Source: Tenrec ecaudatus
Lineage: Eukaryota > Chordata > Mammalia > Afrosoricida > Tenrecidae
Direction of reading: 5' to 3'
Assembly (NCBI RefSeq): GCF_050624435.1
Contig: NC_134541.1
Coordinates: forward strand, 103,288,805 to 103,352,804
Length of the DNA stretch: 64,000 nucleotides
Shown: piece by piece, positions 1 through 10,574 of the stretch
How the letters are laid out: each line of letters opens with the position of its first letter
Position numbering within the stretch: position 1 is the first letter of the stretch
Notes under the pieces: generated by a model
The model's database searches: none
Told to the model about the DNA's origin: nothing
Seen by the model: only the letters and a program-made list of their open reading frames with translations
Translations under genes and position numbers: made by a program

Positions 1-228
1 AGGAGGAGGCCCTGAAGAAGGAGAGCATGCTGGGAAAAGTAGAGTCAGCACCAAAAGGGGAAGACCGTCCACTGAATGAATTGGCGCAGTGCCTGCAGCC
101 ATGGCCTCCACCAGCCAGGACTGGGATGCTGCCACGGGACTGAGCAGTGTTTTGTTCTGTGGCACACAGGGCCACTGTCAGTCAGGACTGACTGAACGCC
201 TGCCACCCAACGACGTGGGTCATCGGAT
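1..228 (+). mobile_element. RTE/BovB-type LINE, 3' end fragment
   Basis: Reads like the last ~220 bases of the RTE copies elsewhere in the window: gagcatgctgggaaaagtag, then gggcacacagggccactgtcag-like text (ccgggcagtgttttgttctg in better copies). It is cut by the window start. Non-coding remnant of the LINE C-terminus and 3' tail. Confidence 0.7.
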
Positions 229-495
229 ACTTGGATATGAGAGTGAGTGCAAAACTATCGCTTCCAGCTCACACATGTACTGATTTATTCCGAGCAAAAT
301 GTGTTTGGACGTGTCTCTGGGATCGGTGGACAGCTGCCAGCTATTTCCTCAGTAAAGCCGTGGTCTTGGTCGTTAGGATGACTTCCAAAAACAGTGCGGT
401 CCAAACAATGTTTCTGAGGGGATCTGTGGACAAGTTAAAATGAAGGCAGGAGGTCAGCCCAGAACATTCTGGGGATGGTTGAAGGTGGGAGTTAC

Positions 496-550
496 CTTGA
501 TAGATTTTCTCAAAGAGCGCAGGACAATCAGAGGGCTTCTTAGAAACAAA
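496..550 (-). other. Candidate 55-base internal exon, unknown gene
   Basis: On the minus strand a pyrimidine-rich run ending tttcccatttcttacag is followed by an open 18-codon stretch reading FVSKKPSDCPALFEKIYQ and then a donor-like AAG|GTAACT. The exon would start in phase 0 and end in phase 1. The open frame runs on both sides (341-619), so the frame alone proves little. The stretch lies in DNA where I see no repeat. I do not recognise the peptide. It could be a chance combination of splice-like signals. Confidence 0.22.
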
Positions 551-620
551 CTGTAAGAAATGGGAAACTGCAAAGACCAGGAAAGATGCACCGATGAATT
601 TTTTTTTCCATCTCAACAAT

Positions 621-1284
621 GCACCTGCTCATTAGCAAGGCTGTCTTAGGATGATTTCACTGGGAAATCCTACCGCATCCACCCCACGGCCCTGACCTTG
701 CCCCTTTCTCAAAACCCAAAGAACATTGTAAAGAAACACACTTTTTGAGTCTTCAAGGAAGCTCAGATTTCCCAGTTGACACGGCATCCATTGAAGAGCA
801 CTGAGAATTCTCTGGGTGGCGGGAGGAGCGGGGAGGTTAGAGACAGGGAAGCGCTGCCTTCAGAAGGGTATCAACCTAGATGAGGGGATGTCAAGAAACT
901 GTAGGCTTCACGTTGTAATGTTTCTGTTTAATAAACATTCCTATGATTTTGTGCCGATACCTTTTGACTCGCCCCATATATCCCTCTCCTCCACCTTGCC
1001 TTCTCCCATAGCACTCGCACCGGACACCCACTTTCCAGCTTCTCCTCGACTGTCTCCCTCGTCACTCTGGGCTCCCCTCACACCAGCTCCAGCTCCCGGA
1101 CACAGTCATTTCCCACCCTGATGGTCACGTACTGGGTCCAGACAGTCCGCATCAGGGTCTGGCCCAGATGGGCAAACCACATTTGTTGACTGGATGAAGA
1201 TTCAAAGCACAGATAACCTTCAGCTCCACTTTGAAGAAGCCATCTCTGATCATTTTCTGCTTCCATGTAGCAAACACCTCAGGC
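621..1284. other. Unique sequence, nothing recognised
   Basis: No repeat family or coding signature that I can name. Pyrimidine-rich from about 960 to 1090. Short open frames here have no support. Confidence 0.5.
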
Positions 1285-1660
1285 CCAGAGGCTTAAATCA
1301 ACACCCATTCATTTATTTGCTCGCAGTTGTGGAGGGCGGTGTTCAGCACTGTAGGCTGGGTGCACGGCTCAGAGTGAGGCCAGTGTGTCCAGCCTGGCAC
1401 TCAGGTCCAGAGGGCTGGATTCTCTTCCAGGCTTACTCCTGCGATTGCAGAATTCGGAGCCTTTCCAGGGGGCGATGGAAGCCCTTGATCCCTGCCTGGT
1501 TGCGACCTCCGGGTACTTACTCACTTCCAGCGTCCAGAGGCGACCTGCTGTACTCATCTCATGCCTCAAGTCTCCAGCCAACCGAGGAAGGAACCCTCTC
1601 CAGGCCGAAGCACTTTGCTTCCTCCTCCTGCTTCTTGAATCTCGCAGGCCTCACGTTGAC
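1285..1660 (+). mobile_element. Possible old MaLR/MLT1-like LTR fragment
   Basis: The order ggcttaaatcaacacccatt, tttatttgctcgcagttgtg, then a C-rich body with cttcctcctcctgcttcttg resembles the plan of MLT1-type LTRs. Highly diverged; ends not resolved. Confidence 0.35.
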
Positions 1661-1816
1661 CATCTTCCGCTACTATTACTTTGGGGTGTATTTTGTCATC
1701 GCAGTTGTTGAGAATCAGCAGTTCCTACACAAACAACCCAGCCATGGTCATCTGAAGATCACCTGACTGGGGACTTAAGGACGTCTGAACCTCACCTTCA
1801 CAGCCCCACCTTTGGC

Positions 1817-1935
1817 CAGTCCCCGGAGAAGGCCATCATGCTTGGTAAAGTAGATGGGCAGTAAAGAAGAGGAAGGCCGTCCACGACATGGGTTGACATG
1901 ATGGCTGCACATAAAGGAACAATTGTGAGGACAAC
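1817..1935 (+). mobile_element. RTE/BovB-type LINE, 3' fragment
   Basis: Contains ggagaaggccatcatgcttg and agaagaggaaggccgtccac, the conserved block near the end of the RTE ORF (compare 5163-5375 and 33200-33300). Truncated on both sides. Confidence 0.75.
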
Positions 1936-2439
1936 ACTGGGGGTGTCATTGCTGACTATTACTGATAAGGCCCCGGCCACCGTTAGATGGCACTTTCCTC
2001 TATTTGCAGGTAGGGATGTCACCGTGGTAGATATATAAGTAAGCATTGTGTTGTGAAGCCTTTGGCAACCAGAAGCTGGGTGAGACAGAAGTCTGACAGA
2101 GAAGGAAAACTCAAATCGTTTCCACGAGAAGAGCGCGTTAACGAAGTGGGCAGACAGCCCTCTATCTGGAGAGCACCTGAGACTGGGGCAGCCTGGGCAG
2201 CCTTCACATCTGGAACTGAGCTCACCCCCAGGACCCAGAGTTCCCCCCAAACAACAAACTGGTCTACAATGGGAATGACATCTTGAGGGGTCCCCACAGC
2301 TCAGCATGATCAGCCCCTGAAATCAGGGCAGCATCTACCCGGGGACAAAGTTGGGACAGGTTGGGAGAGGAGGAGGCATGGAGACAGGGACACAGGGACA
2401 CAGGCAGGAGTGGGGTGAGAGAAGGCACACAGAGAGGCT
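1936..2439. other. Unique sequence, nothing recognised
   Basis: No repeat or exon that I can support. Open frames on both strands are short and unrelated to known families as far as I can tell. Confidence 0.45.
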
Positions 2440-2552
2440 GGCAGTGGTGAGGTGAAGTCCAGCGTGTATGGGTGGTTGAATGGGAAGTCGAGGAGCCGCT
2501 CTGTAAACCCTCACCCAAACCACAATAAAAGGCTGGTTTGTTTTTAAAGACT
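2440..2552 (+). repeat. Short unclassified dispersed repeat, copy 1
   Basis: Shares gctctgtaaaccctcaccca plus a following cacaataaaa with copies near 32240, 36290, 44130 and 55735. Read on the minus strand, this copy and the 55.7 kb copy both give LGEGLQSGSS, so similarity runs upstream. Probably the tail of an old retroelement. Confidence 0.55.
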
Positions 2553-2849
2553 GTGCCTTGCCAAGGGCAGGAGACTTTGGAGACCCAGAAAATCAAAGTC
2601 AGTTCACTGAGTGCCGGCCCTCCCATGTTCCTCTGTGTTTGTCCTTTGCCAGGCCTGTAAACTGGCATGTGCGAGTTGGCCACACATGCTTGGCTCATGT
2701 TTCAGAAGAACTAGAGAAAGTCCTGGGACCTAACTGGGGGACCAGCCAGGCCCAGAAGGGATGCTTTCTGTTTCCAAAGCCAGAATGTCCCAGCAAACCA
2801 GGGCCAACGAGACGTCGCACACATCGCCCAAGGAGCCCTGCAGCACAAT

Positions 2850-2962
2850 GGCTAATCTGCTCATCCAAAGGTTAGCTCTTTAAGCTAATGCTTATGTCCT
2901 GGGCTATGAACCAAAAGCTTAGCAGTTCGAAACCACCAGCATGCTACTCTTACAGCATCCAG
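2850..2962 (+). repeat. AfroSINE-type SINE, tRNA-like head only
   Basis: Head-like order ending in agcagttcgaaaccaccag, which holds the pol III B box (GTTCGAAACC). The tail half is missing. Confidence 0.55.
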
Positions 2963-2997
2963 GGTTAGGATGCAGGCATCTTCCAGCACAGTTCTTC

Positions 2998-3112
2998 CCC
3001 TTAGGGTAGGCCACGCCTCCTCTCTGAGCCTCTGTGTTCCTCATCTGCAAAATGGGTGTAAGAGTGCCAGGTTCTCAGGATTTCTGGGAAGACTCAACGA
3101 GATTTTAAAAAA
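2998..3112 (+). repeat. MIR SINE fragment
   Basis: Contains ctctgagcctctgtgttcct and catctgcaaaatgggtgtaa, then gactcaacgagatttt, the core of MIR in its usual order. Confidence 0.75.
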
Positions 3113-3254
3113 ATGACAAGCACACTTTATGACTTGGAAGGCATTCAAGCAACACCCCTGATCACCACTGGGTCTGTCCAGATATCAAGAATTCCCTTAT
3201 GGGTGGGTCCCCATCATATGGGTAGAAAACAAGCTTGTCCCCTTGTTCCAATTA

Positions 3255-3455
3255 CCCAGGATATGCCAAAAAACAGACTCACGGTGACCCTATAGGATAA
3301 GGTGAAACTGCCCCTGTGAATATCTGAGACTATAACTCTTGACAGGAGTAGAAAGTCCCATCTCATTCCCTCGGAGAGACTAGTGGTTTAGAACCACTAA
3401 CCTTGCAAATGGCAGCCCAACACATAACCTTTACACCACCAGCACTCCTACACCG
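3255..3455 (-). repeat. AfroSINE-type SINE
   Basis: Reverse orientation: ctcacggtgaccctatagga, then gagtagaaagtcccatctca-like body, tagaaccactaaccttgcaa and caccagcactcc. Near full length but diverged. Confidence 0.8.
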
Positions 3456-3469
3456 GATACGCCAAGGAG

Positions 3470-3735
3470 GCCATTAATCAAGAAGTTGCTTTAGAAGGCC
3501 AAGATGAAGAGATATTAATTTTACCACTTTTAGGTAATTGTTCTATTTTTTTCCCCTGGTACTTAAAAACCTGGACTCCCACTTAAAAATACTTCAAATG
3601 CTGAGCTTGAATCATAGGTATGAACTTCAAGTGACAGCCTCATAATATAATTAGAGCAGCTGCTTATTATCCCCCATTATTGAATAACATGTTCCTTAAT
3701 AGCGGTTCCCTGCCATAACATTCCTCCGCTAAAAA
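3470..3735. promoter_or_regulatory. AT-rich unique block, possible conserved noncoding element
   Basis: Repeat-free, AT-rich, with several TAAT/ATTA cores (gatattaattttacc, taatataattagagc, ccccattattgaataac). This is the composition typical of developmental enhancers. No cross-species alignment was available, so this is inference. Confidence 0.3.
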
Positions 3736-3889
3736 TAAACATAAACACCAGAACCCAGAGGACAGAGAATGGAACCGGACCCTGGATCAGATGGGACTGG
3801 GTGACCCACACGCACCACCAAGACCAAAGCCAGCATGGGGCCACCACCCCCACCCCGACCCCCTGAACGACACCCAGTAGATATAAAGG

Positions 3890-4085
3890 ACCTGCACGTG
3901 TTTTGTCTCATGTCATCCTCACTGCATCCTGCAGCCCATGCCTCTCCAATCACAGAAGAGAGGACCGGGGGACAGAGAAGCTCCTGGATTGCCCAAGCCT
4001 ACACCACACAGCAAGGAAATGGCAGGATCAGGATGCAAACCCTGGTCTGTCGGACTTCAAGACACCATGTCCAGAGCCTTCCAAG
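3890..4085 (-). repeat. MIR-type SINE, reverse orientation
   Basis: Reads as MIR on the minus strand: a stretch like 'gattgcccaagcctacacca', then gatgcaaaccctggtctgt and a ccatgtccagagccttcc end. Diverged. Confidence 0.5.
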
Positions 4086-4594
4086 GCAGACCATCCTCCA
4101 TCTTCCATGTGGTGCCCAACTCCCTTCTCCACAATGCCAACATCTGTCTCGCGGTGTGTCCTTTCTCACAAAACTAGGAACCATCTGTCTCCCTCTCTGC
4201 CTCCCCCTCCTCTCCCTCTCTGAGCTGGTACACCAGAGGGCTCTGCCTGCTGCCTTCGGGGCTGAAGGTGGCGTCGTGGAAGAGCTGAAGTGTCATATAA
4301 ATAGCTCTGTTCATGCCAACAGCCACCTTCCATCTCTGCCGTTCCCGTCTCCTCCCCTGGGATGACTCAGGGACTTGAGGAACAAAAGGACTCTGGCAAC
4401 ATTCCGGATCTTAAGTCCCATGACAGCTCTGACTAGCAACCACTGTCGTCTTGCCTTGGCTTCCCCCTCCACACACTCACCCCTCCACTCTCAGAGCCCG
4501 TGGTCCAAGAAAAGACTTCAAGGTCAACACAAGCCTGCACTCCACCTAACAGATGGGGAATCCACCAAGCAGAGTCAAGCCAAGCAGAGACGGT

Positions 4595-4992
4595 GGTTGG
4601 TAGGAGCCATCCAGTCGGTTCTGAGCCAGAGCGACCTCATGCTCAACAGAACGTAACACCGCCCAGTCCTGCGCTGTCCTTGCAATGGTTCCTATGCCTG
4701 AGTCCACTGCTGCAGCCAGGTGTCCATCCGTCTCACGAAGGGCCTTCCTCTTTATCGCTGCCCCTCCGCTTTACCAAGCATGATGTCCTTCTCCAGGGAC
4801 TGGTCTGTCCTGACAACGTGTCCAGCGTCTGTGAGATGAAGTCTCGCCATCCCTGCCTCTATGGAGCATGCCGACTATACTTCTTCCGAGACATGTTTGT
4901 CCTTTGGGCCGTCCATGACACTTCCAATATTCTTCTCCAGCACCACCATTCAAACGCATCAGTTCTTCACCTTCCTTGTTCATTGTCCACCT
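4595..4992 (-). mobile_element. RTE/BovB-type LINE, 3' part
   Basis: Reverse orientation: gccatccagtcggttctgag, gccttcctctttatcgctgc, ccaagcatgatgtccttctc, ggtctgtcctgacaacgtgt, caccaccattcaaacgcatc. Same block order as copies at 18268 and 26291. It lies head-on to the plus copy at 5163-5375, so the pair can form a hairpin. Confidence 0.85.
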
Positions 4993-5162
4993 GCAGAGGG
5001 CGGGGAAATGGAGCGTGGAAGCCCTCCTCCGTGGGTTGGTGTTTGGCATGAGCTGGGCGCCGGCTTTGCACCGGCGTTAGTTTCAGAGCAGAGGGGTGGT
5101 CTGTTCCTGCTGAGACTGACAGCCCCCGAAATGCAAACAAGTACTTCTCCCCTGTCCTCTAG

Positions 5163-5375
5163 GGCGGTTCTAGAGGACGTCGCGCTTGGTAAGGCGGAGG
5201 GGCAGCTAGAAAGAGGAAGGCCCTTGACGACATGGATGGACACCATGGCTGCAGCGATGGCTCAGGCAGAGGAGCCACTGAGGGGATGGTACAGGGCTGG
5301 GCAGTGTTTCCTTCTGTTGGGCACAGGGTCGCTATGAGTCGATACCAACTCTCAGCACCTCACAACAGCACAGGG
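5163..5375 (+). mobile_element. RTE/BovB-type LINE, 3' end
   Basis: Plus-strand 3' end: tagaaagaggaaggcccttg, ggcacagggtcgctatgagt, and a caacag-rich end. Opposite orientation to the copy 170 bases upstream. Confidence 0.8.
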
Positions 5376-5447
5376 TCATTCTACATTGGAGTTGAGTGGA
5401 CAGTGGTGGGCTCTGCTTAGTTTGGTTTGGTTTCATCTTGCCGGGTG

Positions 5448-5580
5448 GCTTTCCACTGCCATTGAGTCAATCCCAACTCATAGCAACGGTATAGGACACG
5501 GGAGACAGTCGCATCTTTCTCCCTGGGAGTGATAGGTAGTTTCAAATTACTGACCTTGGTGTTTGAAACACGTAGGAGTT
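5448..5580 (-). repeat. AfroSINE-type SINE, truncated
   Basis: ccactgccattgagtcaatc, ctcatagcaacggtatagga, cgcatctttctccctgggag, ttactgacctt. Lacks part of the head. Confidence 0.75.
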
Positions 5581-5882
5581 CATGGTCTTGCAGGTTAGAA
5601 CGTTGGAAGTTCGAGTCCAGGCACTGGCTCTAGGGGAAGGCATCCTCTCTGTGTTGGCTCTCGGGAATTTCCTTGTCATGGCTTTCAGCATCCCCACCAC
5701 CACCCATGCTTGTTGCTTTCTTTGCTGTGTGAAATTAATATTTCTAAACCTTGAAAGTGATTGCTTGAGGACACACTTTCCATTAACATGTCTTCATTAA
5801 TAAAACAGAGCAAATCCTTGTGCCAAATTGGATTGCAGCCACAGATGGGCAGATAGGCTGGCGTGAATGACTTCCTGCTCAC

Positions 5883-6074
5883 TGCACTGACTTGACTGTG
5901 ACTCATAACGACCCCATAGGGCAGAGTAGACCTGTCCCTGGGAGGTGGGGGGTTGTACATCTTGACAGGAGCAGACAGCCTCATCTTTCTCCCAAGGAGC
6001 AACTGGGGGGGATTCCAACTGCTGACCTTGCCATTAGCACCCCAACTCATAACCCCTTTGCCACAAGGGCTCCT
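5883..6074 (-). repeat. AfroSINE-type SINE
   Basis: Near full length in reverse: gactcataacgaccccatag, ggagcagacagcctcatctt, actgctgaccttgccattag, cctttgccacaagggctcc. Confidence 0.85.
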
Positions 6075-6079
6075 TAGGT

Positions 6080-6245
6080 GGCCTTACATCCATTTTGATT
6101 CATGGTGACCCCGTGTGACCAAGTAGAACTGCCCCCCTAGGGTTTTCTAGGCTGAAATCTTTGTAGGGTCTCTGGTTGTGCTGCAGAATAAGCACCAAGC
6201 TGCTAACTGCAAAGGTGGAGGTTTAAACCCACATGGTTGATCTCA
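6080..6245 (-). repeat. AfroSINE-type SINE, second subtype
   Basis: Starts gattcatggtgaccccgtgt and continues with the 'tagggttttctaggctgaaatc' type middle (first 20 bases tagggttttctaggctgaaa), then gctgctaactgcaaaggtgg. Abuts the SINE before it and the one after it. Confidence 0.6.
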
Positions 6246-6366
6246 GGGAGGGAGGTGAGTCTTTCTCCTCCCGTAAAGAATTCCAGTCTCGGAAACCCAC
6301 AGAGGCAGTTCTACCCTGTGCTACAGAGTCGCTATGAGTCGGCATCAACAGGACAGCAGTGGACTT
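6246..6366 (+). repeat. AfroSINE-type SINE, 3' half
   Basis: Plus orientation: cgtaaagaattccagtctcg, gaaacccacagaggcagttc, gagtcgctatgagtcggcat. Head missing or merged with the preceding reverse copy. Confidence 0.75.
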
Positions 6367-6764
6367 GCCCATTTTATCAGTCTTCACGGAACTGATTCAA
6401 TGGCACAGGCATCCAACAGCATCTCCAGGAGCCGATCACCATTGTCTGTCCCTCGGAGCCTCTGAATGGCGTCAAGCCACCAACGTGGGGGTGGGCAACA
6501 GCCAGGGGCTTAACTGTTGGCACCACCAGGGTTCCTAACCATAGCTGCAGAGCCTTGGGTTCCAACACATATTTTTCACCAGTGGGAAGACCCCATTCAA
6601 CCCGTGATCGTGTCCTTAGCCCCTCTGTTTTCCCACCTGTAAATGGAGCGGATGATCATCGTGCTTCCTGAAGCTGGGAAGAAAAGAAGCCAAGTCACCC
6701 ATGGCAAGACTTGGATGTGCTAGTCATCATTCTAAGCCTTTTAGAAATGCATTAACCCACTTGG

Positions 6765-6950
6765 AGCTCTGGCTGGTGCAAATGGTTAATGTACTAGGTC
6801 GCTAACTGAAAGGCTAGAAATTTGAGCCCACCCAGGGGCACCTTGAAAGAAAGCTCTAGCAGTGCACTTCCACAAACAACCAAACGGACAATCAAACGAA
6901 GCACCAGCCATTGACAGCCCGCTCTACTCAGACACACGCGGAATTGATTC
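6765..6950 (+). repeat. tRNA-derived SINE, diverged
   Basis: Head-like ggctggtgcaaatggttaat and gtcgctaactgaaaggctag followed by gagcccacccaggggc. The tail does not match the common AfroSINE well. Confidence 0.45.
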
Positions 6951-7419
6951 AACAACTGGTTCATTAACCCACTTCCTCTTCCTGACAGTCCTTCGAAGAG
7001 AGAATCGTTATGGTCTGTATTTGAGAGTGTTGCTAAGGTTGGTGTCCAAGGTCAGCAGCAGGTGGTTGATGGGGCAAGGGCTTGAACCAGGGAAGTCTAG
7101 CTGTTGGCCACCACAGTGGGTTGTACCCAGGTTCGTTTAGGTAAAGACGAGAACCACACAAAACCTGAGGGCCCTAATTCAGCCGCGGCACGGTCTATTT
7201 ATATTATTAGTTGCAGTTGTGTCAGCTCTGAGTCATGGGGAGCTTCTGTACAGCCAAATGAAGCCTGGTGTGCTCCTGGCTCATCTCCATAGGAACCGAG
7301 AACAGTCGAGGAGGTGCAAGTAGAGACTGAGCATGTTGCCTCCTGGAAGAGACGGGGAGATCTAGCTTGATGCTATTGCTGACGCCCCTGTTCTCAGCCC
7401 AATGTGAAGATCTGCCAGT

Positions 7420-7422
<3 letters not shown>

Positions 7423-7466
<44 letters not shown>
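7423..7466. repeat. (CA)n microsatellite
   Basis: About 22 uninterrupted CA units. The His-Thr open frames that cross it are artefacts. Confidence 0.97.
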
Positions 7467-7468
<2 letters not shown>

Positions 7469-7528
7469 AATCTCCTCTTTCTCTTTCTCCATCCTTCTCA
7501 ACGGAAAAAAGTACATTTTCCTTCTGAT

Positions 7529-8135
7529 TGTCATGGATTGCATTGTGCCCTCCCCCTCCCGCAGATATGTGTTGATTTGGCTGAGCCATGCGCTCTATGG
7601 TTTGGCAGTTCTGCAATGATGTAATCACTCTCCGTAAGAATGGTGCGATGTAACCAGCCAAGCAGGTGGAAGAAGAGTAGGATGAGAAGCAACATCCCTC
7701 ACTTGAATGGAAGCCCTCCCTGGTCTCCTGCGGGGAGCATTTCCCTGAGGCAGAGTGTCACCTTTGACCCTGGAAGAGATCAAGAGCAGTGAGTGAAGCG
7801 AGCGGAGAAGGTGGGATCTCCTGCTCCTCTGAGGAAAGAGCTGGGGGCAGAGTGTGTCCTTCGGAGCTAGGGACCCTGTGCTGAGAACCTCCTAGAGCCA
7901 GGGGGCAGATTGATACCAAGAAACATGGGAATCTCCCAGCACAGAGACCAAGCCCAGTGTTGAAAGTGGAGACCAGGACCTTCTCCCACAGAAACACAGA
8001 GCGAAAGCATTCTCCTACAAGCAGTGCTCTGAGCTAAGATCTCTAGTCGCCTCACCTGTGAGTGAACGCGTTTCTGTTTGCCAAGGCCCCTGGCTTGCGG
8101 CATTTCTGTTGTAGCAGCCCTAGATCACAAAGGCA
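7529..8135 (+). mobile_element. Solo LTR, ERVL-MaLR-like (607 bases)
   Basis: Begins tgtcatggattgcattgtgc and ends tagcagccctagatcacaaa plus ggca, the plan of MaLR LTRs, with TG...CA ends. Flanking bases ctgat (7524-7528) and ctgac (8136-8140) fit a 5-base target duplication with one change. No internal retroviral region, so a solo LTR. Its promoter function is unlikely to survive. Confidence 0.7.
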
Positions 8136-8867
8136 CTGACCTTGATACTGGAACAAGTGTCTTCCCTTGGGATCCTGAAAAAGAATGATGCTCACAGACA
8201 CTGGAGGCTGGCAGAGGGGTGCATGGACGGAGCACGGAGTTTGGGGTCATTAAGCCATGAGTTTGATTCCCCACTGGTGATTTTCCTTCCCGTCCAGTGC
8301 GGGCCTCAGATTGGGAAGATAAAAAATAGCCTGAGAATGCCTGAGAAGGAAGTGAAGTCCGTGGCTCTGTCTTCCTGCCACCGCTGTCTCTGTGTTTGTG
8401 CTGCAAAGGAAACCAGTAAGATCCAACTGGGGCACCTTCCTCTGACCCCCACTCACTCCACGCCTGGCCGGTGAGCATGGGGGTAGAGCTTCCTAGACAC
8501 TGGAGAAGTGCATGCTTTCAGCATCCTCGCTGACACGGGAGCCTCAGCTGATTCTGTATTTGTCTCTCTGTTTTCTTCCACTTAAAGAGGGTCCTCGAAT
8601 GGATAAGCTGAAGGTCCCACGGAGCCTGGACTTGTCCCCAGGAGCTCCTACCACATGCTAGCTAAAGAGGGTCAGTGTGCATGGGAGTGCTCACTGCCGC
8701 ATGGTGTCATGATGGCAGCCATCGGGGGAGACTGCCTGAAGGACCTACTGTATGTCCACACAATATCATCCACTGGGCATCTCGCTGTCTGTCTATCGCT
8801 CTGGGGGCAATAGACATCAGGACATGCCACTTAGAGAAGGGAGCAAGGTATAGGAAACTGTGTAGAT

Positions 8868-9015
8868 TGTGGTTGTTAGTTGTTGTTAGGTACTGGAGTT
8901 GACTCTGACCCATAGCGACCCTCTCTCTGTACAGTAGCATGAAACCCTGCCTGGTCCCGTATCATCCTCACAGTTGCTGTGTTTGAGCTCATGGCTCCAG
9001 CCACTGTGTCCATCC
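8868..9015 (-). mobile_element. RTE/BovB-type LINE, 3' end (piece 1 of an interrupted copy)
   Basis: gttgttgttaggtactggag, ctgacccatagcgaccctct, catcctcacagttgctgtgt, ccactgtgtccatccatctt. Continues at 9645 after two L1 tails. Confidence 0.8.
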
Positions 9016-9034
9016 ATCTTGTTTGTTTTGTTTT

Positions 9035-9420
9035 ATTGCTTTTTTATTTATCATTTTATTGGGGGCTCTTACAGATATTATAACAATCGATAAATCCATT
9101 ACATCAAGATGCTGCCATCATCATTTTCAAAACATTTTCTTTCTACTGGAGCCCCTTGATATCACTTCCTCTTTATCCCCTCCCTGCCCTCCCCTACCAC
9201 CCTCATGAACCCTCGATATTTTTCATATCTTACATCATCAGATGTATCCCTTCGCCCACAGTTCTGTTATTCCTCCCCCTAGAAGGGTGTTAAACATCCA
9301 TAATTGATATCAGTTCCCTCTTTGCCCCCCTCCCCCTTCCCTTCCCATACCCTCACAGAATCACTACTCCTGTTACTGCTTCTGAGGGGTTTAACCTATC
9401 CTGGATTCCATGTGCAGAGA
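9035..9420 (-). mobile_element. L1-type 3' UTR, reverse orientation
   Basis: Reverse of the family tail: atcattttattgggggctct, cattttcaaaacattttctt, then the C-rich strand of the G-rich tract, and ctgaggggtttaacctatcc. Inserted into the RTE copy on either side. Confidence 0.75.
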
Positions 9421-9640
9421 CAATTTTTTTATAAGTCTTTTTATTGGGCACTCTTACAGCTCTTAAAACATTCCATACATCAATTGTATCAAGTATATTT
9501 ATCCATGTTGCCATCATTTTCTAAGCATTTACTTTCTATTTGAGCCCTTGGTATCAGCTCCTCTTTGTTTCCCTCCCTCCCTCACTTCCACCCTCATGAC
9601 TCCTTGCTTGATAAATCAACCCATCTTATCGACTTCGCTG
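9421..9640 (-). mobile_element. L1-type 3' tail, second reverse copy
   Basis: gtctttttattgggcactct, caattgtatcaagtatattt, tgagcccttggtatcagctc. A separate 5'-truncated insertion lying directly next to the first. Confidence 0.75.
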
Positions 9641-9644
9641 ACTC

Positions 9645-9825
9645 TCCACTTTACCAAGCATGATGTCCTTCTCCAGGGACTGGTCTCTCCTGATTGCATG
9701 TGCAAAGTGCACCTGAGAACGTCTCGCCATCCTCACTTCCAAGAAACATTCTGACTGCCCTTCTTTCAAGACAGATTCGGTTGTTCTTTTGGCAGTTCAT
9801 GGTACTTTTCAATATTTTAAATGTG
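9645..9825 (-). mobile_element. RTE/BovB-type LINE (piece 2 of interrupted copy)
   Basis: ctccactttaccaagcatga, ggtctctcctgattgcatgt, cttctttcaagacagattcg, ttggcagttcatggtacttt. Order continues directly from 9015. Confidence 0.85.
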
Positions 9826-9914
9826 TAGGCTATAGTGCCATTTATCTAAGAAAGAGGTGGGGACATTAATGGAAGATTAAACTTAAAGTAAAATGTTATC
9901 TGTGGGGAAGAAGC

Positions 9915-10020
9915 AGGAGAGAAAGGTGAGGCGTTCGACTCCCATAAAGAGTTACAGTCTCAGAGGTCCACAATAGCGCTTCTGCCCTGTCCCATAGGGA
10001 CTAACTTGATGGCAGTGAGT
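9915..10020 (+). repeat. AfroSINE-type SINE, 3' half
   Basis: cataaagagttacagtctca, ctgtcccatagggactaact, tgatggcagtgag. Confidence 0.75.
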
Positions 10021-10044
10021 TTGAGTTTTATGGGGAAGAAAGCA

Positions 10045-10215
10045 GGCTTGGTGGCACCGCGGGTTAAATGTTAGGCTGCTAGCTGCAAAGTCACTGACTC
10101 AAACCCACCAAGGAGAAAGACGAGTCTGTCTGCTCCCACGGAGATTTATACGCTCAGAAACCCCAGGGAGCAGACCGACGCTGTCCTAGGGATCACTCTG
10201 AGTCAGAATCCGCTC
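10045..10215 (+). repeat. AfroSINE-type SINE
   Basis: aggcttggtggcaccgcggg head with A-box-like text, ggctgctagctgcaaagtca, then gagtctgtctgctcccacgg and actctgagtcagaatccgct. Near full length. Confidence 0.8.
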
Positions 10216-10574
10216 AGAAGCAGAGGATCAGGAGGGAGGGAGAAGCTATTTGGAGGGGGAGCAAGAGAGACTAAACTGGACTGCATGCACTGTGCAGACT
10301 GGACTTGGAAGTCCCATAAAGATTTTATGTGATTATCAAGCAAATGAAATTTCTCAAAATATTTTTTTATTTCAGTGCAAGATGAAACAAAGGTGCCTAA
10401 TTGTATGCTGAGCTGGTAGAGCGAGCAGGTGAAGAGACCAATTTCAAGTGAGTTTAAGGTATAGTATTGACTGCGCCCGTGTAGGGTGTGTGCCAAGGGT
10501 AAAAAGCCTGTAAAAGAAAAATCCTATCCTCTTGTCATTCACCATCTCATTTATGGTCGTGTTCCCTTTGGGTT

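Noticed and set aside
1194..1766. 190-codon plus-strand open frame
   Set aside because: No recognisable domain, and it covers a likely old LTR; competing frames of similar length exist in the same stretch.
2850..2962. tRNA-like text with a B box
   Set aside because: Part of a tRNA-derived SINE, as are similar stretches elsewhere; no intact cloverleaf seen.
4500..5051. 183-codon plus-strand open frame
   Set aside because: Lies antisense across an RTE 3' end; its composition is that of the reversed LINE.
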